Below are positions 1 through 7,188 of a stretch of 23,991 bases of DNA, one piece after another. The notes beneath the pieces are model-generated. The model made no database searches, had not been told where the DNA came from, and was given only the letters and a program-made list of their open reading frames with translations. This stretch comes from DASXTW01 sp046726275 (GTDB lineage Bacteria > Actinomycetota > UBA4738), in contig JBKPAF010000002.1 in NCBI GenBank assembly GCA_046726275.1, positions 1 through 23,991 of the forward strand, given 5' to 3'. Every line of letters starts with the position of its first letter. Position 1 is the stretch's first letter. Position numbers and translations under genes: made by a program.

Positions 1-2
1 TT

Positions 3-701
3 TCCATCCTTTCCCACCCACCACCGGTGGCGCTGGACCTGTTACAGGTCAGGTACGTCGTCGCTCCGACGTGGCCGTATCCGACGCCCTTCCGCGGCCC
101 TCTGGCGGCCGAAGGGCCCGCGCGGCTGTTCGAGGGGACGACCGCACCCCCCCGGGCCACGGTCATCGGGAACTGGAAGGTTGTGCCCGGGTTCGACGCC
201 GCGCTCCAGGAAGTCACCCGAGACGGATTCGATCCCAGCTCCACGGTGGTCCTGGAGTCCGATCCAGGGCTTGGCTCTCCGGCGTCGCCGGAGCCTGGCT
301 CGAGCGCCGGCCGCGCGGAGTACCTGTCCACGGGTCCGCAGGAAGCTCGGGTGACGGCGGACACGGTCGGCCCCGCCCTGGTCCTGATCCGCACCCCGTA
401 TGCCCGCGGCTGGCATGCCACGGTCGATGGACGAGAGGTCCCGATCCTTCCCGCCGATTTCGTGGCCATGGCCGTGCCGGTCGCTCGGGCCGGCCGGCAC
501 ACGATCGTCCTCTCCTACGACGATCCCGCCATCGGCTACGGGCTGGCCGTCTCGGCCATCGGGCTCGCCTTCCTGGCCGGCGCCGTCCTCCTCGCGGCGC
601 GGAAAGAGCGCCTTCGCCGATGGCCGACTGACGACGACGGGCCGCGCGACGAGGAAGCTCACCTGTCCGAGCATCGCTCCGAGGCCCGTGAGGCGAGGTA
701 G
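3..701 (+). CDS. YfhO-family membrane protein, C-terminal part (5' end outside window)
   Basis: The reading frame is open from the left edge to the TAG stop, so the start lies upstream. What remains is the C-terminal extracytoplasmic domain and last membrane span of a YfhO-type protein. It lines up along its whole length with the ends of the 790-aa and 804-aa proteins later in the window: a (L)LxVxxVV segment, a PPRATV-like strand, a FDPSSTVVLESDPG block, then WHATVDG, an YDDPAIGYGL motif and a final hydrophobic helix followed by basic residues. YfhO proteins are polytopic GT-C-fold enzymes; in Bacillus YfhO is required for glycosylation of lipoteichoic acid using a polyprenyl-phosphate sugar. 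Acceptor and sugar here are unknown. The next gene starts 10 bp downstream on the same strand. Confidence 0.85.
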   Translation, partial: SILSHPPPVALDLLQVRYVVAPTWPYPTPFRGPLAAEGPARLFEGTTAPPRATVIGNWKVVPGFDAALQEVTRDGFDPSSTVVLESDPGLGSPASPEPGSSAGRAEYLSTGPQEARVTADTVGPALVLIRTPYARGWHATVDGREVPILPADFVAMAVPVARAGRHTIVLSYDDPAIGYGLAVSAIGLAFLAGAVLLAARKERLRRWPTDDDGPRDEEAHLSEHRSEAREAR

Positions 702-704
702 CCT
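699..704 (+). promoter_or_regulatory. -10 box for a leaderless sulfatase transcript, overlapping a TAG stop
   Basis: TAGCCT fits TANNNT and lies 7 nt before the ATG at 712. The first three bases are the TAG stop codon of the preceding YfhO gene. No Shine-Dalgarno sequence precedes the ATG, which fits a leaderless mRNA. The -35 is not recognisable. Confidence 0.45.
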
Positions 705-711
705 GGGGCCG

Positions 712-2139
712 ATGCCGGGCCGCACCTTTCGGCCACGTCGATCGCTCGTCGCTCTCGCCGCCGCCGCCGTCCTTTCCTCGGCGCTGGTGGGGTGCACGGG
801 CTCTTCCGTTCGATCGAGCGAGCCCAGCATCGTGTTCATCCTCACCGACGACCAGCGGTGGGACTCCCTGGACGGCATGCCGATCCTCCGGCGGGAGCTC
901 GTGGCTCGAGGCGTCACGTTCTCCAATGCCTTCGCCAGCAACCCGTTGTGCTGTCCGAGCCGCGCCAGCATCCTGACCGGCCAGTACGCCCACTCCACAG
1001 GGGTGTGGCAGAACAAGGGGCCGTATGGCGGGTTCGAGGCGTTTCACCAGGATCACTCCACCGTGGCCACCTGGCTCAGCGACCGCGGGTATCACACAGC
1101 GCTGTTCGGCAAATACCTCAATCGCTACCGCGGCACCTACGTGCCGCCCGGGTGGGAGAAGTGGGAAGCCATCGCGGGAGCCGTGGATCCGTACGACCTG
1201 TACTACCGGTACACGCTGAACATCGATGGCCGCCTTGTCGAGCACGGGAACAGGTCGGAGGACTATTCGACGAATGTCCTCGCCGATGACGCCGTCGACT
1301 TCATCCGCGACACGCCGGGATCCCTGTTCGTGTACTTCGCGCCGTTCGCCCCTCACTCGCCCGCCCGGCCGGCCCCGGAGGACAAGGACAACATCCGGGA
1401 GCTCCCTCCCTATCGTCCGCCGAGCTACGACGAAGAGGACGTCACCGACAAGCCGGCATGGGTCCGCAATCTTCCGCGCCTCACGGCAGCTCGACGGGCC
1501 AAGATCGACGAACAACGAGAGCGGGCCTACGCGACCCTGCCGTCGGTGGACCGGGCCGTGGGCAGGATCGTGGATGCCCTCGAGGAGACGGGCCGGCTGC
1601 GCAACACGCTGATCGTGTTCATGTCGGACAACGGGGTCCTGTTCGGCGAGCATCGGTTCGCCAACAAGGCCGTGCCCTACGAGGAAGCCATCCGGGTACC
1701 CCTGGTGGTCAGATACGACCGGGCGATCCGTGAGCCACGGGTCGACCCACACCTGGTGGTGAACATCGACATCGCTCCGACGTTCGCCTCGTTCGCCGGC
1801 GCGCCCGCCCCTGGCGCCGAGGGGATGACCTTCCTGCCCCTCCTCTCCAGCCCGGACGCCCCGTGGCGAACCGACTTCCTCGTGGAGCACATGAACCTGT
1901 TGCGCGTGCCCAGCCTGTGTGGCGTGCGATCCGAACGATTCATGTACGTCAGCTACGCCACGGGGGAGGAGGAGCTGTACGACCTTCGGAACGACCCGTA
2001 CGAGCTCGAGAACGCCGTCGGGGATCCGACGTTCGCGAACGCCCTGGCCGGGCTTCGGAGCAGGGAGAAAGAGCTCTGCAATCCGCCGCCACCGGTCACG
2101 ATGCCGGACGGTGGCGCGGACGACGTGGGAGGGGAGTGA
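712..2139 (+). CDS. Lipoprotein sulfatase (type I, formylglycine-dependent)
   Basis: A 475-aa sulfatase of the alkaline-phosphatase fold. A lipoprotein signal peptide is visible: a basic N-terminus, a hydrophobic run and a lipobox LVGC with Cys28, so the enzyme should be anchored outside the membrane. The metal pair is at Asp45-Asp46 (ILTDDQ) and the catalytic signature CCPSR begins at Cys80, the residue converted to formylglycine in this family. The later FMSDNG motif supplies further metal ligands. It hydrolyses sulfate esters, probably on a glycan; the substrate cannot be read from sequence, and N-acetylglucosamine-6-sulfatase-like or arylsulfatase-like names would be guesses. A formylglycine-generating enzyme is needed but not present in the window. 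The ATG at 712 is preferred because of the -10 box 7 nt upstream; a GTG at 688 is an in-frame alternative overlapping the previous gene. It converges on the next gene with a 27-bp gap. Confidence 0.9.
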   Translation: MPGRTFRPRRSLVALAAAAVLSSALVGCTGSSVRSSEPSIVFILTDDQRWDSLDGMPILRRELVARGVTFSNAFASNPLCCPSRASILTGQYAHSTGVWQNKGPYGGFEAFHQDHSTVATWLSDRGYHTALFGKYLNRYRGTYVPPGWEKWEAIAGAVDPYDLYYRYTLNIDGRLVEHGNRSEDYSTNVLADDAVDFIRDTPGSLFVYFAPFAPHSPARPAPEDKDNIRELPPYRPPSYDEEDVTDKPAWVRNLPRLTAARRAKIDEQRERAYATLPSVDRAVGRIVDALEETGRLRNTLIVFMSDNGVLFGEHRFANKAVPYEEAIRVPLVVRYDRAIREPRVDPHLVVNIDIAPTFASFAGAPAPGAEGMTFLPLLSSPDAPWRTDFLVEHMNLLRVPSLCGVRSERFMYVSYATGEEELYDLRNDPYELENAVGDPTFANALAGLRSREKELCNPPPPVTMPDGGADDVGGE

Positions 2140-2166
2140 TCCCTACCGGAAGTCGATCGCCCGACC

Positions 2167-4167
2167 TCAGGTGCTGATCGGTCGTCGGAGGCAAGGCATG
2201 CCTGGATGCGCCATCCCTGCCGCGCCCTGGCCGTGGGCGGAGCTGTCGGTCACGCGGTAGATGGTCATTCCCTGATTGGCGAACGCCTGACGTAGAGACG
2301 CGACCTGGCCCAGAGCCTCGGAGTTCGTCGCCCCGATGGTCTCCCGGTAGCCGACGTGGCCGCCCGCGAGAACCACGACATAGTCCACGTTCTGGGCCTC
2401 GAGGAACGATTCGTTGAGCTCGGGGTCATGGAAGAAGTCGCGCGCCTGCAGGAGCAGTCGGACGATCGGCGCGAGGATGGTCGGCCGCAGGAAGGGTGTG
2501 GCCCCCTCCAGGACAGCGACCCGGCCGGTGAGCGCCTCGAACGCGCCCTCGGTGTGGGCATTGGGGAGGAACCGGGCATCGCATCCGGTGTTCCGGCGGA
2601 TCCAGTCGAAGCCTTGCACCAGGGCCACCGCCCGGGAGTCCGGGCTCCTCGGCAGGGCGTCCACCAACAGGACCGCGGCCACCAGCACCACGATGATCGA
2701 GCCGGCCACCGGAGCCAGCCAAGGGCGGGCCCTCCTCGTTGCGAGCAGGGCGCCCTCGAGCAGGACCAGACCGAGGAGCACAGCGGGGATCGAGCCATAG
2801 TCGAACAGCCGGCGGACGCCGAACCACGCGGGGATGTAGAGGTGGTACCGCAGAGAAAAGAGCCAGGTCAGCGCCACGATCACGGCGCCGACTCCCCACG
2901 CCGTGATGCCCACCGGTTTCAGCTCTCGTGGAAACCACAGCAGGATCGCCACCGCGACGGCCAGCCCTCCGAAGGCCACCGCGGGCACCCATAATCTCTT
3001 GACCGGCCGCGGGCCGGGCGGCGATCCCACCGCCGCGTGCACGTACTTGTCGAGGGCATTCCCCGGAGAGAGGTAGAAGGTCCTCGGGCCCACCACCCTT
3101 CTGCCGGGGAGCGTCCCGCTGTTGACGTATAGGGTCGGGTCGAATCCTTCGGCGAAGACGTCATAGGCGCCGGGCGCCGCGGCACCCCGCAGGCCGAGAT
3201 CGCCGTGGGGCAGGACGAGGATCAGGGCCCCGATCACGACGGCCAGCCCGGCGGACGCTGCCCCGACTCGCAGCGTCCCCTTGGGGTCGCGATCGACGAG
3301 AAGGCGGGCGACCGCGTAGACGGCCACGAGCGCCCCGGCCACGATCACTGGGATGATGTGGATCCCGGCTGCGACCCCGAACAGGAGCCCCGTCAACAGA
3401 GTGTCCGTCCAGCCTCGCCTGGATGTGAGGGCCCGGACCGCCGTCGCCGCGCCGACGACGGCGACCATCCGACTGAACGTCTCGGCTTTGAACGTCACCA
3501 GGTCCGCGGTGAGCTCCGTGTTCAGCAGGAGTCGATTGGACAGGAGGAGGACGGGAAGCAGGGCGGCGGTGTATCGCAGCCCGAGCTCTCGGCCAAGTGA
3601 CCACAGCGCCAATCCCAGCCCGACCGAACCGATCCAGTTCATCGCGCCCATGCCGGGGATCGGCTCCGTCCCGATGGCATACGTGATCCCTGCGTTCAAG
3701 GCGTTCAGGTAGACCTTGTTGACCACGGAGGGATACACCGCGCCGTACTGGACGACCTGGGAAGGGATCCGTCCGAGGTCGGCGATCTCCATCGCATCCG
3801 CCCAGTACCGCCAGGACGTGGAGGTCTGAAGGTGGAACAGCGGAGAGAGCGCCAGACGGACCAGGGCGAATCCGATCAGGACCAGAAGTCCGGCAAGCAG
3901 CGGCCAGCGATCGTCTCTCCATTCGGCTGCGATAGCCGTGCCGTGTTCGGGGAGGCTCGCTCGGCGAAGAGCAAAGACCCACAAGCCCGTGGTGACGGCT
4001 GCCAGGGCGACGAAGAACGGGACCGGGGCCAGGACGTGAACGATGGCAAGGAGGAAGGCCACCCCTCCGGACACGACACAGCCGAGGGCGACGCTGAGGG
4101 CGGCCCGGGTCACCACGCCCGTCTCGCCAGGTCGATGAACGGCGAGGGCAGCCCCGATCCCAGGCAC
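2167..4167 (-). CDS. Polytopic membrane protein, DUF6541-like/GT-C-like
   Basis: At least 666 aa with many hydrophobic segments over the first ~500 residues, then a soluble C-terminal domain of ~150 residues containing WIRRNTG and VDYVVVLAGG motifs. This layout resembles actinobacterial DUF6541 proteins and other GT-C-type envelope glycosyltransferases; I do not recognise a specific function. Coordinates use the first conventional start, GTG at 4167, but that start cuts the first membrane helix in half. The frame stays open upstream and a CTG at 4207-4209 is preceded at 6 nt by AGGAG (4216-4220 on the plus strand), giving 680 aa with a complete first helix that includes the Val-Pro-Gly turn. 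It lies just downstream of the 925-aa gene on the same strand (28 bp to the CTG), so they probably form one operon. Confidence 0.75.
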   Translation of the reverse strand: MPGIGAALAVHRPGETGVVTRAALSVALGCVVSGGVAFLLAIVHVLAPVPFFVALAAVTTGLWVFALRRASLPEHGTAIAAEWRDDRWPLLAGLLVLIGFALVRLALSPLFHLQTSTSWRYWADAMEIADLGRIPSQVVQYGAVYPSVVNKVYLNALNAGITYAIGTEPIPGMGAMNWIGSVGLGLALWSLGRELGLRYTAALLPVLLLSNRLLLNTELTADLVTFKAETFSRMVAVVGAATAVRALTSRRGWTDTLLTGLLFGVAAGIHIIPVIVAGALVAVYAVARLLVDRDPKGTLRVGAASAGLAVVIGALILVLPHGDLGLRGAAAPGAYDVFAEGFDPTLYVNSGTLPGRRVVGPRTFYLSPGNALDKYVHAAVGSPPGPRPVKRLWVPAVAFGGLAVAVAILLWFPRELKPVGITAWGVGAVIVALTWLFSLRYHLYIPAWFGVRRLFDYGSIPAVLLGLVLLEGALLATRRARPWLAPVAGSIIVVLVAAVLLVDALPRSPDSRAVALVQGFDWIRRNTGCDARFLPNAHTEGAFEALTGRVAVLEGATPFLRPTILAPIVRLLLQARDFFHDPELNESFLEAQNVDYVVVLAGGHVGYRETIGATNSEALGQVASLRQAFANQGMTIYRVTDSSAHGQGAAGMAHPGMPCLRRPIST

Positions 4168-4237
4168 CAGGATGATGAGCGTGCTGGCCAGGACCGAGAG
4201 GATGTTCAGGGTGCTCTCCTGGCAGACCGGGAGCCCG

Positions 4238-7015
4238 TCATGGAGTTTCGGTGATGGCCAGCAGCCTCGTGGACCGGGGAGGAACCGACATGGTCAGCAC
4301 GGCGACGCCCCCAGAGTGATTGGCCGCGATCCCGAGCGAGACGCCGGTGATCTCCTCGACGGCCCGCAGGTCCTTGGCGGGATCCGCGTGGAGCGACGCG
4401 ATGTCCACCGTGAGCGAGAAACGTTGGACCGCACCCGTCTCGTTGCGGACAGCCAGGTGAAGGTCGCCGGTCGCCAGCGACCCGAATCGCTCCAACCAGA
4501 CGCGGCTGTTGGACGACCACGCGTCGGTGACGGGGTGCCAGCCCGCCACGGCAATCTCCTTGATCAGCGGAGCGTAGAGGGCCCAGAGCTTCGCGTTCTC
4601 CGAAGTGCTCCAGGTCGCGCGGTCGTCCGTCGCCTCTGCCTCGGTCTTTGCGTCGAAGGCTCCCGAGAACATCCCGTAGAAGAGGTTCTGCTGGAGTCGG
4701 CGCTCGATCTCCTCGCTCCCGAGCTTCCCCTGGCCGATGAGGTGGTCGAGGGTGCTGACCGGCCTCTGATAAGCGAGGGTTCGCTTGATCATGGCGAACT
4801 GATCCGAGCTCATCCCCGGTCTTGCCCGGTCGGCCAGTCCCTGCTCGAGCCCGAAGTAGTCGATGTGGTCCGCGCCCACGAACCCCAGGGTCTGCGTCTC
4901 CGTCGCGTTGAAGTTCGCCGTGAGCAGCATGCCGCGGTCGTGGACGAAGCTGGCCAGCTCGCGGATATGGTCGTGCATGGGGAAGATCCCCCGAACCACT
5001 GGGAGCCCGCTCTCGTAGCTGAACGTGAGCGGGATCCGAGCTGCGGCCCAGTGCCGGCGATCGTAGTCATCGGCGGCGCCCCATCTGCGCATGCCGGAGG
5101 TCGAGTCCATGTGGATGCCGTCGAGTCGCGCCCTCGCCGTCGTTCCGAGGTCGATGGCCCGGTCGACCTGCTCCTCGAGAACGGCCGACGGCCAGTCCGG
5201 ATCCGCTTCGGGCAGGGCATCCACGTTCTCGTAGTAGGCGTAGAGGCTCCCGAAGCGTTCGTAGTACAGACGTCCGTTGTAGTCGCGCTGGGTGGAGGCG
5301 AGCGCCGCGGCCGCTTCGTTCCGAAGGCGCTCCTGCTCCTCGTTTCTGGGGCGGGTGCCTGCCTGCTCAGCGAGCCGAGCCACGGCCTGCTCGTAGGTGA
5401 GCTCAGCCTTCCTTCCCACGGGGTCGTAGAAGGCCCACTGATGCGTGTAGGCGGTTGAGGCGATGTTTCGGCGCTCGTCCCAGACGATGTACCGCTTCCC
5501 CCACGTGGCATGGCTCTGGCTCGAGGCCTTGCCCAGGGCGACCATGTCGAGCCCCAGGCCGAAGTCGAGGTAGGTCCGGCCGATCGATCCGAGTGGCGGG
5601 GCGACGAACCATGCTCCTTCGCAGGCCGGGTTCATCCGCCTGACGAAGGATCGAGGAAACAGGTCGTAGTAGCGCTGCGTCGCCGATCGGAAGCCCCACA
5701 CCGGGTCGGCCGAGAAGACGACGAACGAGAACGTTGCCCTGTTGCCCAGCGCCCTTGCATCGGAGGAGACGGCCAGGTCGAAGGTGACGGAGAGACCCGC
5801 CGATGGGTCGTAGGCGATCCTGAACACCCGGGGCTGAGCCAGCGGAACACCGACGGCAAGAGCGGATTCAGTGTCGTGGATGACGCCCCACGGATACCGG
5901 GACACCTGCTGGAGCGAGGTCGTGCTGAGATAGGCGTTCGTGCCAGCCCGAACCGGGGTCGAGCGGCGAGCGTAGTCCGCCCAGGTCCAGCCCGAGGCGT
6001 CGACCGGCAGGCTGTACGAGACCTGGAAGGCCCGGTCTGCCGTGCCATGGCTCTGCACTGCTCCTTCCACCAGGACGTGGTCCTGGCCGGGGGTGAACGT
6101 GGCGGCTAGCGACAGTCCCTCCTTGGGGAGGGCAGTCTCGAGGGAGGTGCGCCCTCCCCGTTCGTGCGAGATCGTCCCCCGCACCTCCACCGGGTCTTCG
6201 GGGAACAACCGCCCCAGGTACAGGTCGTCGAACCACCCCGTGCCCGCGCCGCCCTCGATCCACCCGACTATGCGCACAGACGAGACGTCCCCTCGGGTCC
6301 GCATACCGGCGAACTGACGGTTCCAGTCGCTCGTTCCCGTGTAGCCCCACGCGCTGGTCACCGACACGACCCGGTCTCCCGCCAGTTGCTCCACGGCGAC
6401 CTTCAGCGGTGAGTGCGGGTGGTACGTCTCCCTTATGGCCGTGGGGAAGAGCGGCCGGACGTCGCGGCTTCGAAACCATGTGGAGAACACGTACGACGTG
6501 TTCGGTTCGATGGGAACCTCGGTCCGGAACGCCCCGGAGTCCTCCTTCACGCGGTTCGACACCCGAATGGACCGTGTTCCGTCGTGAGCGACCGTGCCGT
6601 CGATCCTTGGAGGGTTGCCCGTCGACGTGAACGACCACCCGTCGGGGGCCTCCCCCTGGCCGGCCTCCTCGAACGACGCGTTCGGGAGCAGGTTCGGGCC
6701 GTTCCCGGCCGTCCGCAAGGAGAATCCGCCCCGCCCCGGAAGCGATGGGAGTGTCCGGTTGCCCACTCGGATCGACCCCACCGCGCCGTCGGGCTCCAGT
6801 TGGAGGCGAAGAGGAGGGGCCGGCCTGGCCCCGGTCTCGGAGGCAGCGGGATGAGCCAGGCCACCGGCAATCACGGGGTCTCCACGGCAGACCCGTGCGG
6901 TCAGCGGAGGCTCGGGTCGCGAGCCGACGGCAAGGATGCTTCCGGCCACCGCAACGACCGCGAGGCCGGCGGCCGGAAGGAGCACGCGAAGCGCGGGCCG
7001 GCGTCTACCGGCCAA
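4238..7015 (-). CDS. Secreted or membrane-anchored glycoside-hydrolase-like protein with a CBM-like domain
   Basis: A 925-aa protein. Residues ~9-31 form a hydrophobic signal or anchor helix after a basic start. From ~107 a jelly-roll carbohydrate-binding-like domain begins (NLLPNASFEEAG, later DGTRSIRVSN and YVFSTWFRSRDV), as in CBM4/9-type modules. A beta-rich middle follows. The last ~350 residues look like a TIM-barrel hydrolase: LDGIHMDSTSG near residue 635, LTANFNATE, and DHIDYFGLEQG. I cannot place it in a named GH family or assign catalytic acids. The start is TTG: an in-frame TGA lies five codons upstream and no ATG or GTG precedes the anchor helix. It is divergent from the 790-aa YfhO gene and likely cotranscribed with the downstream membrane protein. 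Outside-facing action on envelope or environmental glycan is inferred. Confidence 0.7.
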   Translation of the reverse strand: MAGRRRPALRVLLPAAGLAVVAVAGSILAVGSRPEPPLTARVCRGDPVIAGGLAHPAASETGARPAPPLRLQLEPDGAVGSIRVGNRTLPSLPGRGGFSLRTAGNGPNLLPNASFEEAGQGEAPDGWSFTSTGNPPRIDGTVAHDGTRSIRVSNRVKEDSGAFRTEVPIEPNTSYVFSTWFRSRDVRPLFPTAIRETYHPHSPLKVAVEQLAGDRVVSVTSAWGYTGTSDWNRQFAGMRTRGDVSSVRIVGWIEGGAGTGWFDDLYLGRLFPEDPVEVRGTISHERGGRTSLETALPKEGLSLAATFTPGQDHVLVEGAVQSHGTADRAFQVSYSLPVDASGWTWADYARRSTPVRAGTNAYLSTTSLQQVSRYPWGVIHDTESALAVGVPLAQPRVFRIAYDPSAGLSVTFDLAVSSDARALGNRATFSFVVFSADPVWGFRSATQRYYDLFPRSFVRRMNPACEGAWFVAPPLGSIGRTYLDFGLGLDMVALGKASSQSHATWGKRYIVWDERRNIASTAYTHQWAFYDPVGRKAELTYEQAVARLAEQAGTRPRNEEQERLRNEAAAALASTQRDYNGRLYYERFGSLYAYYENVDALPEADPDWPSAVLEEQVDRAIDLGTTARARLDGIHMDSTSGMRRWGAADDYDRRHWAAARIPLTFSYESGLPVVRGIFPMHDHIRELASFVHDRGMLLTANFNATETQTLGFVGADHIDYFGLEQGLADRARPGMSSDQFAMIKRTLAYQRPVSTLDHLIGQGKLGSEEIERRLQQNLFYGMFSGAFDAKTEAEATDDRATWSTSENAKLWALYAPLIKEIAVAGWHPVTDAWSSNSRVWLERFGSLATGDLHLAVRNETGAVQRFSLTVDIASLHADPAKDLRAVEEITGVSLGIAANHSGGVAVLTMSVPPRSTRLLAITETP

Positions 7016-7091
7016 GCCGGCCGACCTTCAGCTCCGCTGCTGCTGGGAGGCTTAGGTTTGAGAAGAGGAATGCCGCGGCGACGAGATTCAT
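7005..7091 (-). other. Candidate 28-codon upstream ORF overlapping the 925-aa gene start
   Basis: An ATG at 7091 opens a 28-codon frame (starts MNLVAAAFLF, ends KVGRLGR) that stops at TAG 7005-7007, 11 bp inside the 925-aa gene. It could be a leader peptide whose translation feeds the weak TTG start. Its hydrophobic start resembles a secretion leader. There is no proof it is translated; chance is a real alternative. Confidence 0.25.
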
Positions 7092-7119
7092 GGCGGGATC
7101 AGCAGAGCATGATAGACGC

Positions 7120-7125
7120 AGGGTA
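7120..7125 (-). promoter_or_regulatory. Candidate -10 box for the 925-aa gene
   Basis: On the minus strand this reads TACCCT, identical to the -10 boxes proposed for the minus-strand GT2 and DUF402 genes. It would give a leader of about 100 nt containing the short upstream ORF. No convincing -35 is visible. Confidence 0.35.
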
Positions 7126-7160
7126 GTGGAACGAGGCGTCGATTCGTCCAGCTGATCGTG

Positions 7161-7179
7161 AGCGGATATCCGCTAGCAT
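7161..7179 (+). promoter_or_regulatory. 14-bp palindrome abutting a -10 box, before the 790-aa YfhO gene
   Basis: AGCGGATATCCGCT (7161-7174) is a perfect palindrome. Its last T is the first base of TAGCAT (7174-7179), a TANNNT -10 box that lies 9 nt before the ATG at 7189. A dyad placed in the -35/-10 spacer is a usual repressor site, so this may be an operator; the regulator is unknown. No Shine-Dalgarno sequence precedes the ATG, so translation is probably leaderless. Confidence 0.5.
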
Positions 7180-7188
7180 CCGCCCCGC

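Noticed and set aside
42..1016. Minus-strand 324-codon open frame
   Set aside because: Antisense to the YfhO fragment and the sulfatase; low-complexity Arg/Gly/Asp-rich product with no motif, typical of high-GC shadow frames.
712..2139. Sulfatase as a sulfoquinovose-degrading enzyme linked to sqdB
   Set aside because: Sulfatases cut sulfate esters; sulfoquinovose has a C-S sulfonate bond, so a direct link is chemically unsupported.
4231..4243. ATGA overlap between the 925-aa gene stop and a downstream ATG
   Set aside because: The ATG opens a frame of only 11 codons and is not in frame with the downstream membrane protein.
4172..5458. Plus-strand 428-codon open frame
   Set aside because: Antisense to the 925-aa glycosidase-like gene, which has clear domains; the product has no recognisable motif.
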